The notes under the pieces were generated by a model, which had not been told where the DNA came from, searched no databases, and saw nothing but the letters and a program-made list of their open reading frames with translations. Below are positions 34,980-47,290 of a stretch of DNA of 64,000 nucleotides, one piece after another. Origin of the DNA: Arbacia lixula (Eukaryota > Echinodermata > Echinoidea > Arbacioida > Arbaciidae); NCBI GenBank assembly GCA_963669155.1, contig OZ022579.1, positions 23,635,270 through 23,699,269 of the forward strand, read 5' to 3'. Each line of letters begins with the position of its first letter. Position 1 is the stretch's first letter. The position numbers were made by a program, and so were the translations under genes.

Positions 34980-36614
34980 TGTTGGTCATAAAGGTGGAAT
35001 ATTTTTTTTCACCAAATTTTCACAGCGTAATTATTACCACATGATTTGAATATGGCATTTATGGTGCATGATAACAACTTTACTTTATTATTCTGCCTTT
35101 TACACACGTTTGACAGTGATATTTTACAAGTTTATGTCCTAAGCGATGGATGTCATGAGCACAGAACAACAATGACGACAATATACAGTAAATTAAAGGA
35201 TCATGAGATATTTATTTTCAATCTCTCTCAGTTTTCCAGATGACTTCTTTTTTGTGATTTCATGGACAAATTTGCATCAAACTTGAGTCATTGTTCTTAC
35301 TCAGTCACTAGTATCGGGTATGTCCACCCCTGGCACGAACCAGCGCATGCAGACGTCGTGGCATGCTGTCCACTAGCTTGTTGATGACGTCAACAGGCAT
35401 AGCGTCCCATTCTTCCCTCAGAGCATCTGCCAACTCCTGCAGATTTTGAGGAATGACCTCTCTGTCGTTGATGGCTCGGCCTAGGGCATCCCATGCATGC
35501 TCTATGGGGTTCATATCCGGCGAACAAGCTGGCCATGGCAACTGTACGACGCCCTCTGCCTCCAGGAATTCCCTTACTGCAGCGGCCCTGTGCGGTCTAG
35601 CGTTGTCATCCTGCAGTCGGAAATTGTGCCCATACACTCGTCTTGCATATGGAAGACAGTGGAACTCCAAGATATCCCTGTAGGCGGCGGCGTTGACGTT
35701 TCCGTCCGGAACCACCAGTGGCGTTTTCCCTCCATAATGGATGCCGGCCCATATCATCACTGAGCCGCCTCCGCCTTGAGTCGTCTCGTGGATACATTCA
35801 TCGCGAAGGTTTTCCCCGGCTAATCGACGAACTCGTTGTCTCCCATCCTTTCGGTCAAGGATGAACCGGCTCTCGTCCGTGAAGACCACATGTTGCCAAT
35901 GTCCTGGATGAAGCCTTCTGTGCTCCCTAGCCCAAAGAAGACGATTTGGACATTTGGTCAACCGTCGTGCTCGGTAACCATGTTGGAGCAATCTGCGATT
36001 AACGGTTGACCGGGAAACGTTGATCCCATGATATCTCCTCCACAAGCGACGAAGACGGCTCGTGGGCAATTTCCGGTTTCTGCGGCTGAAATTCAACAGT
36101 TGGCGATCATCTCTTCTTGTGGTCAATCTGGGACGTCCTGGAGATTTCCGTGGCCGCACATTCCCCGCCTCACGTTGACGTTTCAGGATCTTAGAGACTG
36201 CACTCTGTGATATCCCTAGGACTTCTGCGATATCAGTCTGCTTGTAGCCCTCCTGTCGCAGTGCTACCACTCTTTCGCGTATTGCTGTTGCCGTTGGACC
36301 AGGCATAGTCCAGGGAACGTCTCTACCGATTTTTATTTCAAACGGTACAAGGAACTCGAAAAAATGCAACCTTCTTATACACAGTGCTAAATCAGGGAAA
36401 GGGACAGAATATCATATGCATAGGCTTTTATAGTCTACAACAAAAGAATTTATTACGTAATCCAAATTTCTCATGTTTTAATGTCACCTGTGTAATGGGG
36501 AAACATTATGTAATCACTCAATTACCATTTTGTCTACGCGTAGCCTTTCAAATACCAACGAAACTGTCGATTTTTATTCAAAAATATTTTATTCCACCTT
36601 TATGACCAACAGTG
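34980..36614 (-). mobile_element. Tc1-type DNA transposon, apparently autonomous (about 1.64 kb)
   Basis: The left end from 34980 reads TGTTGGTCATAAAGGTGGAA, and the right end is its exact inverse (the complement reads CACTGTTGGTCATAAAGG inward from 36614). The right end is followed by the dinucleotide TA at 36615-36616, the expected target site of this superfamily. On the left, the outermost CAC and the TA are not seen: the sequence there is GGGTG, merging with a GA/G microsatellite, so slippage or deletion has probably altered the last few bases. The inverted repeats are short (about 22 matched bases), and an uninterrupted transposase gene fills most of the element. Confidence 0.9.
35308..36306 (-). 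CDS. Tc1/mariner-family transposase (DD34E), 332 aa
   Basis: The enzyme would cut and paste the surrounding element in the nucleus by binding its inverted ends. Residues 4-45 form the first helix-turn-helix (EGYKQTDIAEVLGISQSAVS). GRPR at 57-60 is the AT-hook-like linker. A second DNA-binding region runs to about 110 (VSRSTVNRRLLQHGY). The catalytic DDE domain has D144 in VFTDESRF, D234 in LQDDNARPH and E269 in SPDMNPIEH; the last two are separated by 34 residues, the Tc1 signature. The glycine-rich box GGGGSVMIWAG is at 178-188. The length matches the usual 330-350 aa. I chose the ATG at 36306 because the frame upstream starts only from TTG, the protein then begins MPGPTATAIRERV, and A at -3 is favourable for initiation. 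No stop, frameshift or missing catalytic residue is seen. Confidence 0.95.
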   Translation of the reverse strand: MPGPTATAIRERVVALRQEGYKQTDIAEVLGISQSAVSKILKRQREAGNVRPRKSPGRPRLTTRRDDRQLLNFSRRNRKLPTSRLRRLWRRYHGINVSRSTVNRRLLQHGYRARRLTKCPNRLLWAREHRRLHPGHWQHVVFTDESRFILDRKDGRQRVRRLAGENLRDECIHETTQGGGGSVMIWAGIHYGGKTPLVVPDGNVNAAAYRDILEFHCLPYARRVYGHNFRLQDDNARPHRAAAVREFLEAEGVVQLPWPACSPDMNPIEHAWDALGRAINDREVIPQNLQELADALREEWDAMPVDVINKLVDSMPRRLHALVRARGGHTRY

Positions 36615-37790
36615 TATGTGTGTGTTCATACCTCTCTCTCTCTCTCTCTACCCTCTTCATTCTATAAGCCTCTTCTGTAACCATGGTAACTACACACATT
36701 TATGTACCTTTCCTTCTCTATCTACGCATAATTTCTCTCTGTCTCTGTCTCATTCTTTCTGTGGTTGTATCTCTCTCTGTCGACAGACAGGGTCTTTGCC
36801 CTCCCCCCTCCCCATCTACGTATCTCATTCTCTTTGCCTTTGTAATCCCCAACCCCTCCTTCACATCTCTTGGTCCACCCCTCATTTTATCCTATCCTCT
36901 CTCAATTTTCTAATCTCTCTCCGTTCGTCAAGTTCATTTACTCTTGTCGTCTGTGTTCTATAGCGCTCATGCGTTGTGTTTTTAGTTAATCAAACCTATA
37001 ATTTGCAAGGGAATGGATAAAACAGTGGTTTGCCCAAAGGGAGTTAGATAAACGTGTATTAGTCGAGTACTTCTTCTCCTCCTACTGTTGATTCGCCATC
37101 ATATTTCGGATTACATTTCACTTTAATTCAATTAATAATCTTTCGTGCATCTTGCAAGTGAGTTCTTCGACCATACAACCGATGAAATGAGTTGGACGAG
37201 AATTGCAGTAAATTTTATTAGAACTAATTCTCAATTTCCAAGATTGGAATGATTAATTGTAATTTGATATGGCTCATTCTCTATATTCGCGACCACACTT
37301 CTTGATTTGTTTTAAATGTCAAAACGCAGCTGAGGAGAAATGTAATTACAGTACACAAGAAAAATTATGTGGTCACGTTATCATCCACATGAATTAAAGA
37401 AAGAAGATGTAAGCTAAGTTGGTAATTCAAGTATTTGTATCATCTCGCTTTTCTTGTCCCCGCCCTCTCTCTATTTCTGTCTCTGTTTCTTTCATTTTTT
37501 AAAGTCAACCTTTCTCTCTCTTCCATTCCAGAAGACAAGATCGATATTCAATAATGCCATAGTATACTGAAGTAACAATAACAACAGAAGCTTACATCAA
37601 GTTTTCGAATTTAATCAACTATTAAGTTAGTGTTCGAAGTTTAGATATTTCAAATAACATCAAACATGTAATACCATGGTTACTTCAGTGTACTAACGCA
37701 TTTACTATTTTTGTTGTTTAAGTTATATATGTGCATCTTTAGCTTTTTCATTTTTACATTTATATATAAGTTCATTTAAGCATAATTTTT
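36615..37790. other. CT-rich tract and AT-rich sequence, no gene
   Basis: 36630-36960 is a degenerate CT-rich tract, and a smaller one lies at 37460-37530. The palindrome GTAACCATGGTAAC at 36677-36690 matches the RFX X-box consensus. The rest is unique AT-rich sequence. Confidence 0.5.
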
Positions 37791-38373
37791 GTATAAGTTT
37801 TCATCTTAAGATTGTCTTACCTATGTCTTACTTTGTTTTACTTACCTTGAAAAGGGGCTCTGCACATGACCAGTAATCCTTGATTGTGTCCTGAAATATA
37901 CTTTCGCTTTAAAAATCTTTACAGCGATAGAGCGTAGAATTTAATATGTATCTTCAGGCGGGCATGAAAAATGAATATGAAAGCGTGCAGAAGCCGTGGA
38001 GATTTGAGGTTCTACCATAAATGTTTCGGAAAAGATAAAAGAGGGTTAGGAGTAACCAATGTGAAGCTTTTAAGATCAAGATGTATAAGTTTTCATCTTA
38101 AGATTGTCTTACCTATGTCTTACTTTGTTTTACTTACCTTGAAAAGGGGCTCTGCACATGACCAGTAATCCTTGATTGTGTCCTGAAATATACTTTCGCT
38201 TTAAAAATCTTTACAGCGATAGAGCGTAGAATTTAATATGTATCTTCAGGCGGGCATGAAAAATGAATATGAAAGCGTGTAGAAGCCGTGGAGATTTGAG
38301 GTTCTACCATAAATGTTTCGGAAAAGATAAAAGAGGGTTAGGAGTAACCAATGTGAAGCTTTTAAGATCAAGA
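37791..38373 (+). repeat. Nearly perfect tandem duplication, 292-bp period
   Basis: 37791-38082 and 38083-38373 are the same sequence with a single difference found by eye (C at 37988, T at 38280). Each unit contains a short open frame, but the stretch resembles no protein family. The identity implies a very recent duplication or an assembly join. Confidence 0.95.
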
Positions 38374-41300
38374 GATGATCCTGGAACTTATCCTATTAGT
38401 CTGACCCCGCGGTGGCTGTTTGTGCATGGATTGTCGGTTGTCATGGTTACTGTGTACACATATACCATACAAGTTCCGTCACGTAAGAGATTGGTAAAAG
38501 TCTCAAAAAAGATTGAGCAACTGCAACCACCCCCCCCCCCCTTCCACCCCATCTCACCTACTCCATCCCGTCAAATCATCAATCAGTTTTTCGAAGCTCT
38601 GTGGACTAGAATCCTGTGTTAGTAATCCTGTTTTGGTATTGAAAGATACAGCATTTTCATTATGAATACAACAGTCAGACAGTCTCTGATCTAATCAAAT
38701 TGCGTATGTCTATCTATGCCATACACGAATACCATCATCTGTATTCTGTTAAAACCGCTGTTGAGGAAGACTAGTCACTAGGAGATATAAATGTGCGCCT
38801 CTTGCAAATGCAAGTTATCATGTATATTGTGAAAAGATTAACCTCTGCTTGTATCAGTTCGCGCAGTATCCTTCATGCCCGCTCCCAGCGGTGCCTTTGT
38901 AGATACCGCACTTTCATCAAAATGTCTTTCTCTGCTAATTCAATTCCATTAGATCCGAACTACTTATGACTGTGTCAATAATAAAGGGAGTTATTTTATC
39001 CTTCATTGGTATTAGCTATAATGATGTCACAGACAAGATTAAATGTTTTTCGGCTTTACTTTGCTACATTTTTTTTCCTTTTACTCCCTTTCTTATATAT
39101 TTTCCATTGTGTCCGGATCATGCGTATTCAGAGTCATCAAAATACATTGGCTGTTTTTAATGATTTTCTTTATTTTTGCTCAGCTTTCGGTGCTTATATA
39201 AACATTGTATATGATAAAAACACAAACTTAGTGCAATGTCAGTGCAATTCTCAGAATTGAGAAAAAAAATAGTTACTTTCTTGAAATTACGAGGCGTAAA
39301 TTTCAGCCGGGCAATACAGTATAAAAATTTAAATGACTTTATGACTTCCGTTATACTTATGAAAGAAATCTAAGAGCAATACAGTTTATTAAGTGTGCGT
39401 ACGCAGAGACGGCAGGAGAGTTGTATCTAGTGCAGTATTACAAAAAACAACGATTTGTAAATTATCCGTCGCTACTGAGAAGCGAATCGGGGATTCTTCT
39501 TTTCTTTCTAAATTGTTATATAGAGTCTATACAAATCACCAGACTGTGGTAATAAAACCATGTACGTAAATGTGAAGAAAGGTGCCAACAGGGAAATCTG
39601 TTTCTTGAGTTTGTGACAGTCGTTTATTTTTCTCCATTTCGAAGATTTTTTTGGTGAAAACAAGATAAAGGCGCAACATTTAACCAGCTATGCGCCATGC
39701 GTGCATTTTTTGGTTATGTCACGTGCGAGGTCCTCGCCCATATATTTGTTGATTGCTGTATGATTCCAGGAATTGATTTTTTCGATCTTTGATGAAAGAG
39801 CAATGTTTGTTCAATAGGTATTTGTGTAAAAACGTTTTTATGATCGTGTATCAAATGTACAGGTCAATTTGATTTTTATATGATATTATAGGAGATTTCG
39901 TTACTCAAATGACCGTACTTACTGCTTTTGATTTCGTCTTTCTTTATTCTTATCAATACCTTTTTTTTTTCTTTCTGCTGATTTGTATACTCTTGTATGT
40001 TGATCTTGTTATCGAAATTGTCTTGTTGTTTTGCAGTTTAAAAAGATATAACTATAAAACAAGTCTTCACAACCGCACCTACTCTAAAGCCGCAAAAAAC
40101 AATCATAGGTCATGATTCAGTGTCTCTTTACTGAGTGGAGATTTTTTAATCTTTATTTAAGATCTCCGAACGCTAAACATTCTGCAACTCCATCTGTAAC
40201 TAAGCTAAACATAAACATGATATAAAACATCAAGTTTTAGACACGTGACGTCCAAACCTTAAATAATTGTCTTTGGAAGCGTGGATCAACTCTAAGAGAT
40301 CAAGAAGAGCAGTTTTACCTTTTACCCGTTTTCTCATGTCTTAGCCTGGTTCATTTTCCCGACCATTATGTCGTTCTCTTCGTTTTATTTGCACTCTCCG
40401 TATTTGCACTGTCTGGCGAGATGATCGTTCGCGTCCTTTCCCTTCCCGTAAACATGCTGGCAAAGCGGAAACCTGCCAATAAATGATCATGTATGTCTTG
40501 CGAATACAATGAGCTTCCAGGGCGCCTCAAACAGTCACTCATTGGTTATAATCCTCTATTTTAATATCTTATGCCACTTATCTGGCAGATTTGACACTAT
40601 GATAACATGCAAGTACATAGTCTTTTATTTTTGTTTAAACATCTGAAAATCATCTTTTTTTAATAACTTAGCAACAAAATTCGTATATCACGTTACGACG
40701 GGGTTACGTTCTTGTTGATCCGGAAATGTTAACTGTGCAACAATAGTAACTAATACCGATATTCCATCTTTCTGATATTAAAAGAAACAGTTTGCTGTAA
40801 AACTTATAATTCTTACTTTTCTCTCTCCTTTATATCAGTTTGCTCACTAGCTCTTTCGCAACTTGTCAATCAACATCCGCTCCATCTATTTTTATTTCCC
40901 TTCATATTTTTCTGTCTGAACACACACAAGAAACCCACCACGCATCCCATGCCAATATTATGAATTAAAACAAATAATATATAAACGCATCGTTACCATT
41001 TCTTTTAATTTATCTTTGACTGTGCACCGGACATGCCAAATAAATCAAGTAATTTTCACAACAAATGATGATGTCATTATGAGAAGTTACATTCTGTGTG
41101 TTGTGTTCCGTCTTTATCCATTTTCTTTCATCCGCATTTTATTTCGTTTCACACTTCCGAGGTTTTTTTTTTCTTACCTTACTTACTGTTTTTTCTCTTT
41201 GTCCCCCCCCCCCTCCCCTATTGCTCTGTATCTTACCGGTTACAATTATTCTTTCAGTTTCTTGGAAATAGTGGTGTTTCTTTAAGATAAGTTGAGAACG

Positions 41301-42818
41301 TGATATTACAGCGAATAAACCAAAATGTATCTTGACGGGTCCCTAGCCTCCGTTTCAGCATATTCAATTATATTGTCAAACCAAAATGTTACGTAATATT
41401 AATTAAAGACCTCGGTCCTTTATCATGAAATAGGCGCATATGTCGTTTAAAAAAATATAATATCTAACTACAGTATAGGCTTCGGAAAACCATCCAGCTA
41501 ATGCCATCTTGGAAACACTTCAATGTTAATGTTTAATCGAGAAATACGATCCTTTTTCAAGGTGTATGTAATGGTTACGCGTGCACACGTTTTTTTTGTC
41601 TAATGACAGTATTGTTGTTCGCCTCTATGCACGCAAGGCAAACCTTCATGACGGTGTGCTGCACCAGATGTAAAGCTCTTTTGCAAGACCAATTGCAAAG
41701 ATGCTCGCTTCATCCGTCCTTGGCCAAAGCGGTGCGGTTTTTATAATATGGGTAGCCGAAACTCACCCTCACGGGTAATCCGATACCGGATGCGGCTCGC
41801 AGCTTTTCTAGTTGAGACATGCGTTGGGCTAATGATAGACACTTTTGGGCTTATAATATGATACTTGGACAGTGGCCGGAGGGAGAGTGAGGACGAGAAG
41901 TTCACGATGAAATCCATCTGTTAAGTAGCCATTTGAGAGATTCGTTAACATCGACACGGGGGTGTTGATAAAGGTAAAGGACGGACCATTGTCACGTAAC
42001 GTCACGTAAAGTGCTGCTCTGTAGGATTTGCGTATATTACTTGCACAAAAGTACATCAAAGTCACATAAAGACGTGATGTATGTGGTAGACACAGCGGTT
42101 GCTACGAATCTAATTTTCCGTTGTGTTGCAGGGTTAGGCATGTTTGAGGGGGGACTTTAGCGATAGCAAATGTATTTAATGTTAATAGGGAAATCAATTG
42201 AATATACCGTGGCTGCCTTTCACCATGATAAACATGATGTACGTCCACTTTTATTTGAAATTCCTCCAGTAATTGTATGGCGATAGCCTTTAATACGTTA
42301 ACCATTTGAGTTTCAGACAAATTACGGCTCTGTATAATTCATTATTTGTGCCAGAATACACACAAGCAACAAACATAGTGTTAATATAGCCTCATGCATG
42401 TTATAGAGCTTGCATGAATACCTTGTTTCAAAGGGGGCTCAGTCCATTTTTCATAAAAGTTGAGTTCTGAGTATTAGCACAGTGAGAAGCGTTAAAGCGT
42501 TTGGTGAAGTGAGATTTTAAGACTATCAAATTAAACGAGCAAGACCAACTATTGTCACGTTCTTGGTTCAATTTCCCATAGACACCTGCATGAAGTCAGA
42601 TTAAGAGATCAGATTAAGAGAAAGAGGTCTTTCTCCACAGTTTTCAAACTGGATTTAGCTCCTTCATATAGTGCTCTCAAATGGGTTCAAAAGTCATGGG
42701 GGCTGCTTGGTAGCTTGGTTCGTATGCGCATGCGTGTGTGTATGACATGGACTGTACTAGCTGGATGGTAGGTAACGCGGTTCTACCGGCTGAGCCGAGC
42801 GGGAGGATAAAGGGGTGG
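38374..42818. other. No recognisable gene over about 4.4 kb
   Basis: AT-rich unique-looking sequence. C runs occur at 38529-38540 and 41204-41213. TTATGTCACGTGCGAGGTCC at 39714-39733 resembles the internal ACGTCACGTGCGAGG motif of family B and may be a remnant. All frames are under 120 codons, T- or AT-rich, and lack family motifs. Confidence 0.4.
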
Positions 42819-42843
42819 GGGAGGGGGGGGGGGGGGGGGGGGG
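42819..42843. repeat. Poly-G run
   Basis: A G run of more than 20 bases, preceded by GGGGTGGGGGAGG. Confidence 0.9.
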
Positions 42844-45155
42844 AGAAGAGAAAAGTCCCTTCGAACTACGTTGTCATGGTAACCATCAAATCAAAGCGAG
42901 AAATACATCCATGTCTGCGCATTTATTCAAGTAACCTTCGATTACCTACTTTACGCATTAAGTTGGTGCTTATCCACGTATTGGATTTCAAAACATATTG
43001 AGATAACATGAAACCTGAGATTCTCGCTTTTTCAAACGTGACTGCTCAAGGAAAACGCCATCTGAATACCTTCTCAATTTGCAAGCATTTAAAGTTACGA
43101 TTAGTTATCTGGGTATGGTATTTCAATGAGTAGGCGAATTGTTAATTGTCAATCCTCATTTTACTTTGGAGAAAGTTGTGTGCCTGTCTGCTTATTTGAA
43201 ATCGTTTTTTTTTTTACGTGATTTTTCCACTCAATTCATGTCGCATTTCTCTAGCCATGGTTAAAGTGCTCCCAGAATGTTCTAAGGGGATATCATTTAT
43301 GTTTTTTTTATATTTATTGTCGCATAACGAAAACTATTTGGACCTGCAATCCGTAATTCATTTTCTTTACTGCCGATCTTGTTTGTATGAAAAATAAGAT
43401 TTGAATTTGAATTTGAAAATCATTGAATGGAATGGCATTGGCCTACAAACGAAAGATTGAAGGCGTAAACAGCGTGCTTATCATAACAATAATGTAGAAC
43501 GAGGGACGAAATCAAGTAGGTGACGAAGCCTGGTTATCGTCACGCAATACCCGTTGCGGAAGTGTGACTTGCATAATAATGGAGAATTGTACGGCTGTGA
43601 GGATTTATGTTTCGCCTCGGTTTTATTCGGAGGGAATTAAAGTAAGTCAATCATTCAGGTGTGCTCCGGTCTGGAGTGCTGTAGGTGTCGTAAGCATTGG
43701 TAAGAGCGCTTGCATAGAAGTAGGTGTTTTCGAGCATTCTCTGTTACATGCAAGCCGTCAAATTTTGAAGACGAATAAGGTCAGTATATGCATTTTTTTA
43801 GGGGGGGGGCTGACTGTCTCTTCATCTGAAAGAGAAAATGAGAAGACGGAGGATGAAGGAAAATGAATCACAGGAGAGAAAGAGAAGGAGGGAAGGAGTA
43901 GAAGAACAATGAGAACAAGAGCGAGATGAAAAGCAAGTAAAGAACCTGTAGAAAGATATCATGATATGGTCGAGCACGGCTCCGTATCTTTTTGTGTAAA
44001 TAAAATATAATCATCTTTAATTGTTTTCCTTTCGGAAACGGTATTAAAAAAATATGCATATTGAAGATAATTTGAATGTGTCCTGCAGAATGATACACAT
44101 AATTTTATCTACATAGAGTTTACATCGCATGACATGTAGGAATATACAACTAGCTAAAGGTGTGCACTGAAAGGGCAAGAAAATGTAAAATGGTGGAAAA
44201 TGTATTATACAGATTCCATAATGGTGTTTATTTCTCATTGAACTGTACATGTTATTTGTTTATGTATATGTAAACCATGTTGTGCTATATGTCAAAGCAG
44301 GGATCCCTGTTAGTGTTTAACCACTGAAGTGGCTACCCTGGGTAAATAATACTAAGAAATAAATAAATGAATATCTGATATACATTGATTGTAAAACTGT
44401 TGTATAAACTGCTGTCATAAACTTACGCAAACAACACACATCGCTATACTAAAAACAATAGATTATTGTGATCTTATTTTGATCGCTTGAGGTGATTAAA
44501 TGCTAGGTGATCATTTTAGCTTGTTTCAATCCTCAAATTAATACCTCTGAGATTGAAAATCGCGCGATGTGCTTGACTCGTGACACTGGATTGTCATCTT
44601 CAAGTGGGCAATGGACAGGATAAAGATTTTAGTTACAAGTGTTTACAACTTGTTCACATCATGTCAAACGGTAACCCTTTGCGTACCAGCCAGAGTTCTG
44701 CACTATTGGGTTTGTGTGTGTTCATGGTGAACTAATTTACAAGTGGCACGTTATAGACTTAATTGTGGCCTCTAAATTACTTCACAAATGAAAGTAAGTG
44801 TGACCTTCCGCATAAGGAGGAGCATAACGGTCTCTCAAGTGCATTCCATAAGTAGACTTTAACCTTTACTCTGCCAGCTAGAATGATTCTCCATAAGATT
44901 AGAGTTTATGCCGTGTTCAAACGTGCAGCATCGACACACAAGCAGTTAAAAGACACTGCAAATTCCTGACGATGGAAAAACAATTTGCCTCCACTGCAGA
45001 AAACATCTTAGAAAGCACTCGAGATTGAATTGATTTTAAATTTAAGTATATTGCTCCAGCCGCGTCCTTCATCAACGCTTCCATTATAATAAACCATTTA
45101 GGTGGCACAAAAATTACTACTCTATAGAATTAGTAATGAAATGGTGATAATTATG
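42844..45155. other. No recognisable gene
   Basis: AT-rich unique-looking sequence. GTTGTCATGGTAAC at 42870-42883 matches the X-box consensus. A 100-codon frame at 43564-43866 is not recognisable; it covers a G run at 43801-43809. Confidence 0.4.
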
Positions 45156-45526
45156 ATATTCGAGTGGTACGTTTAGAGTCAATTTTGGAATATATCTTGC
45201 GTGATGAAGCTTATCTTCTATAAGCGGGGTCATTCGGATAGAAAAAATGGAAATAAAGCTATATCTCCGTATTTTCTTTCCCTCTCTCTTTGATCATTGA
45301 ATCATCCGTGTAATGTTTTGTTATCTGTATCAAATATTTCATATAACTATTGGAGTGGATCTGTGGAATAGAAGGTTATCAAATGATTACTATCACTGGT
45401 ATGGCTTTTCTGAACTGAAAGTTTACCAGTCACTTTTTCTGAATAAAAATTTTAGAATTATAGAAGATATGCTTCATCACGCAAGATATATTCAAATATT
45501 GACTCTTAACGTACCACTCGAATATT
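45156..45526. mobile_element. Foldback element with 66-bp inverted arms
   Basis: Left arm 45156-45221 (ATATTCGAGTGGTACGTTTA to GATGAAGCTTATCTTCTA) is mirrored at 45460-45526 (TAGAAGATATGCTTCATCAC to ACGTACCACTCGAATATT). The loop of about 238 bases is unique. The 74-codon frame across it is not credible as a gene. No target duplication was resolved. Confidence 0.85.
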
Positions 45527-45964
45527 ATTTTTTCTGAAAACCAATCTTACGGAATGTTTTCGTGATTCAAAACCGATGACAGTTTAACTTTGTAATTTTA
45601 CTGTACAGGTATCCTACTAATTATTTCTCGGATAACATTAGTGTAACCTTCCGCGGAGATGAATTGATACTACTATGGAATGGAAAATTTGTGGCTGTAA
45701 TATGCTAACCATTCTCAATTCCTTCCCCGGCTCGCTAAAATACTTCAGTCGGAGGGAGAAAAGGGGAGGATGAAAAAGTGGCTGGTAAACTTTTTGAGTT
45801 CAGAATTGGAAAGTTCCAAAAGTTCTGAGCGTTGGAGGGGTGAGGTGAGGAGGGGGGGGGGGGGGGGGGTCTCTCCAAACGTTTCTCTTCTCCTCCCCAA
45901 CCTCTCTCCTCACTTGTCCCCATGATAGAAACTTTGTCATTTGTTTCCTGGTCTAACATGTGTC
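45527..45964. other. Unique sequence with purine/pyrimidine mirror tract
   Basis: A G run of about 18 (45852-45869) lies between a GA-rich left part and a CT-rich right part (45870-45915). Confidence 0.5.
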
Positions 45965-46138
45965 TAAAGGTAACCGTAGACGGCACGATCCGATCAGTCG
46001 TACCACTCTGCGACTGGCTTAATCGCAGGACCTGGTATTTAGATTTGTACAAGAATGTGACGTCACATTTTCAGTCGCAGAACCTAAACACGACCGTGGA
46101 ATCGTGGCAAAATCGTACCGTGTACGGTGGCCTTAAGA
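45965..46138. mobile_element. MITE, family A, full length (about 174 bp)
   Basis: The ends TAAAGGTAACCGTAGACGG and CCGTGTACGGTGGCCTTA are inverted. Inside are CACGATCCGATCAGTCGTAC, CTCTGCGACTGGCTTAATCG, CAGGACCTGG, the CRE octamer at 46058-46065 and CGTGGAATCGTGGCAAAATC. This is the best preserved copy and defines the family for the others. Confidence 0.85.
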
Positions 46139-46624
46139 TGTAGCCATCCGGGTTAAAGTAAAAGTGCATGGGTTAATTAGTTGTGCTACCGATGGGAGCA
46201 AAAACCACGCGTGCCGCTGCTGGTGGTATAGTACCAGCATTCTTATGGCAAGATTGATGGGACTATAACAACACACCACTAGTAGCGAGATTCTCCCCCG
46301 GTATCTACCGGCGCCCTAATGGCTTTCACCCCCTGTATCCAATCTGTCTTCCCCGTCAAGTTGAACGCGGTTATCAATTAATACAGGTGGACAACTGGGT
46401 GTAATACGCTCTTAACCACAGTGGCTGTGTATGACATGTGTCAGACTACACAACGGTTTTCCGTTGGCGCCCGTCGTAATTCACACCTACATATATGCCT
46501 TTAACATGAAGTGTACGAAGCGGCAGGTCGCACCTATCCGGTGCCAATTGCGATTTCTCTTTCCCACGACGTTTGTAAAAAAAAAATGTGTCTGTAGACA
46601 TTTGTCTTCTGCAAAGTTCTAATA

Positions 46625-47103
46625 CCCTAGTCACACTAGAGGCGGAATAAGCCGGAATGCCGCCGGAATGAAAGTTCTTGGCACATTCCTGAATATTCGA
46701 AGTTCATTCTGACTGCATTCTGACTGCATTCTGAGTGCATTCCGAATATTCGGGTCTATTCTTGTGTCCGACCCGATGCTCAAAACTTTCGAGATACATT
46801 CGAAATGGAAAAACATCGAACGGCATTCGAAATGCAGTCCAACAGCACTCTAACTGCATTCTAAATATTCCTACTGTATTCCAACTACAATCGAGCTGCA
46901 TTCGAGAGCCAATATACCCATAATGTGCAAGAATCTTTCGAGATAGGTTCGAAGGACATTCTAAAGACATTCATTCGAACGGCATTTTTACATATTTAGC
47001 TCAATTCGAAATTCCCTCCCGAATGTGGCTCGAATTTTGAAAACATTTCATTCTGGCTGGTTCTGCTTGATTCCTGCTGATTCCGAATAAGTGTGACGGG
47101 GGC
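46625..47103. mobile_element. Non-autonomous DNA transposon with GTCACACT ends and GAATGCA subrepeats
   Basis: The left end CCCTAGTCACACTAGAGGCG with GAATAAGCCGGAATG is mirrored by the right end CTGATTCCGAATAAGTGTGA with CGGGGG. Between them a CATTC(T/G)GA(C/A)TGCATTC motif with its GAATGCAGTC complements repeats many times at 46690-47010, in both orientations. No transposase frame is present. Internal palindromic subrepeats make the whole element prone to folding. Confidence 0.75.
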
Positions 47104-47167
47104 TTTGGGTACCGTAGGTGTTTGAAGCATGCGTCATGTGTTTCTCTTGGCTTGGTACTAGGAGAGT

Positions 47168-47290
47168 TAAGGCAACCGCAGACGATACGATCCGATCAGT
47201 CGTACGCCTAGTGCGACCAGGTCGCAGGACCAGGTCACTATGGAATATTGCGAGCAGTTGACGCCACATTTTCAGGCGTAAGCCATTACT
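47168..47290. mobile_element. MITE, family A, decayed copy
   Basis: TTAAGGCAACCGCAGACGAT, ACGATCCGATCAGTCGTACG, GCAGGACCAGGTCAC, CCACATTTTCAGGCG and CGAATCGTGGGG follow in the family order. The CRE position has changed to TTGACGCCA. It starts only 65 bases after the preceding transposon. Confidence 0.75.

Noticed and set aside
36307..36369. N-terminal extension of the transposase to 353 residues
   Set aside because: The extension has only a TTG at its start, and the ATG at 36306 gives the usual start and length of the family.
38263..38622. 119-codon frame sharing its first part with 37971-38168
   Set aside because: The shared part is the 292-bp tandem duplication, and the remainder runs into a C run and unique sequence with no family motif.
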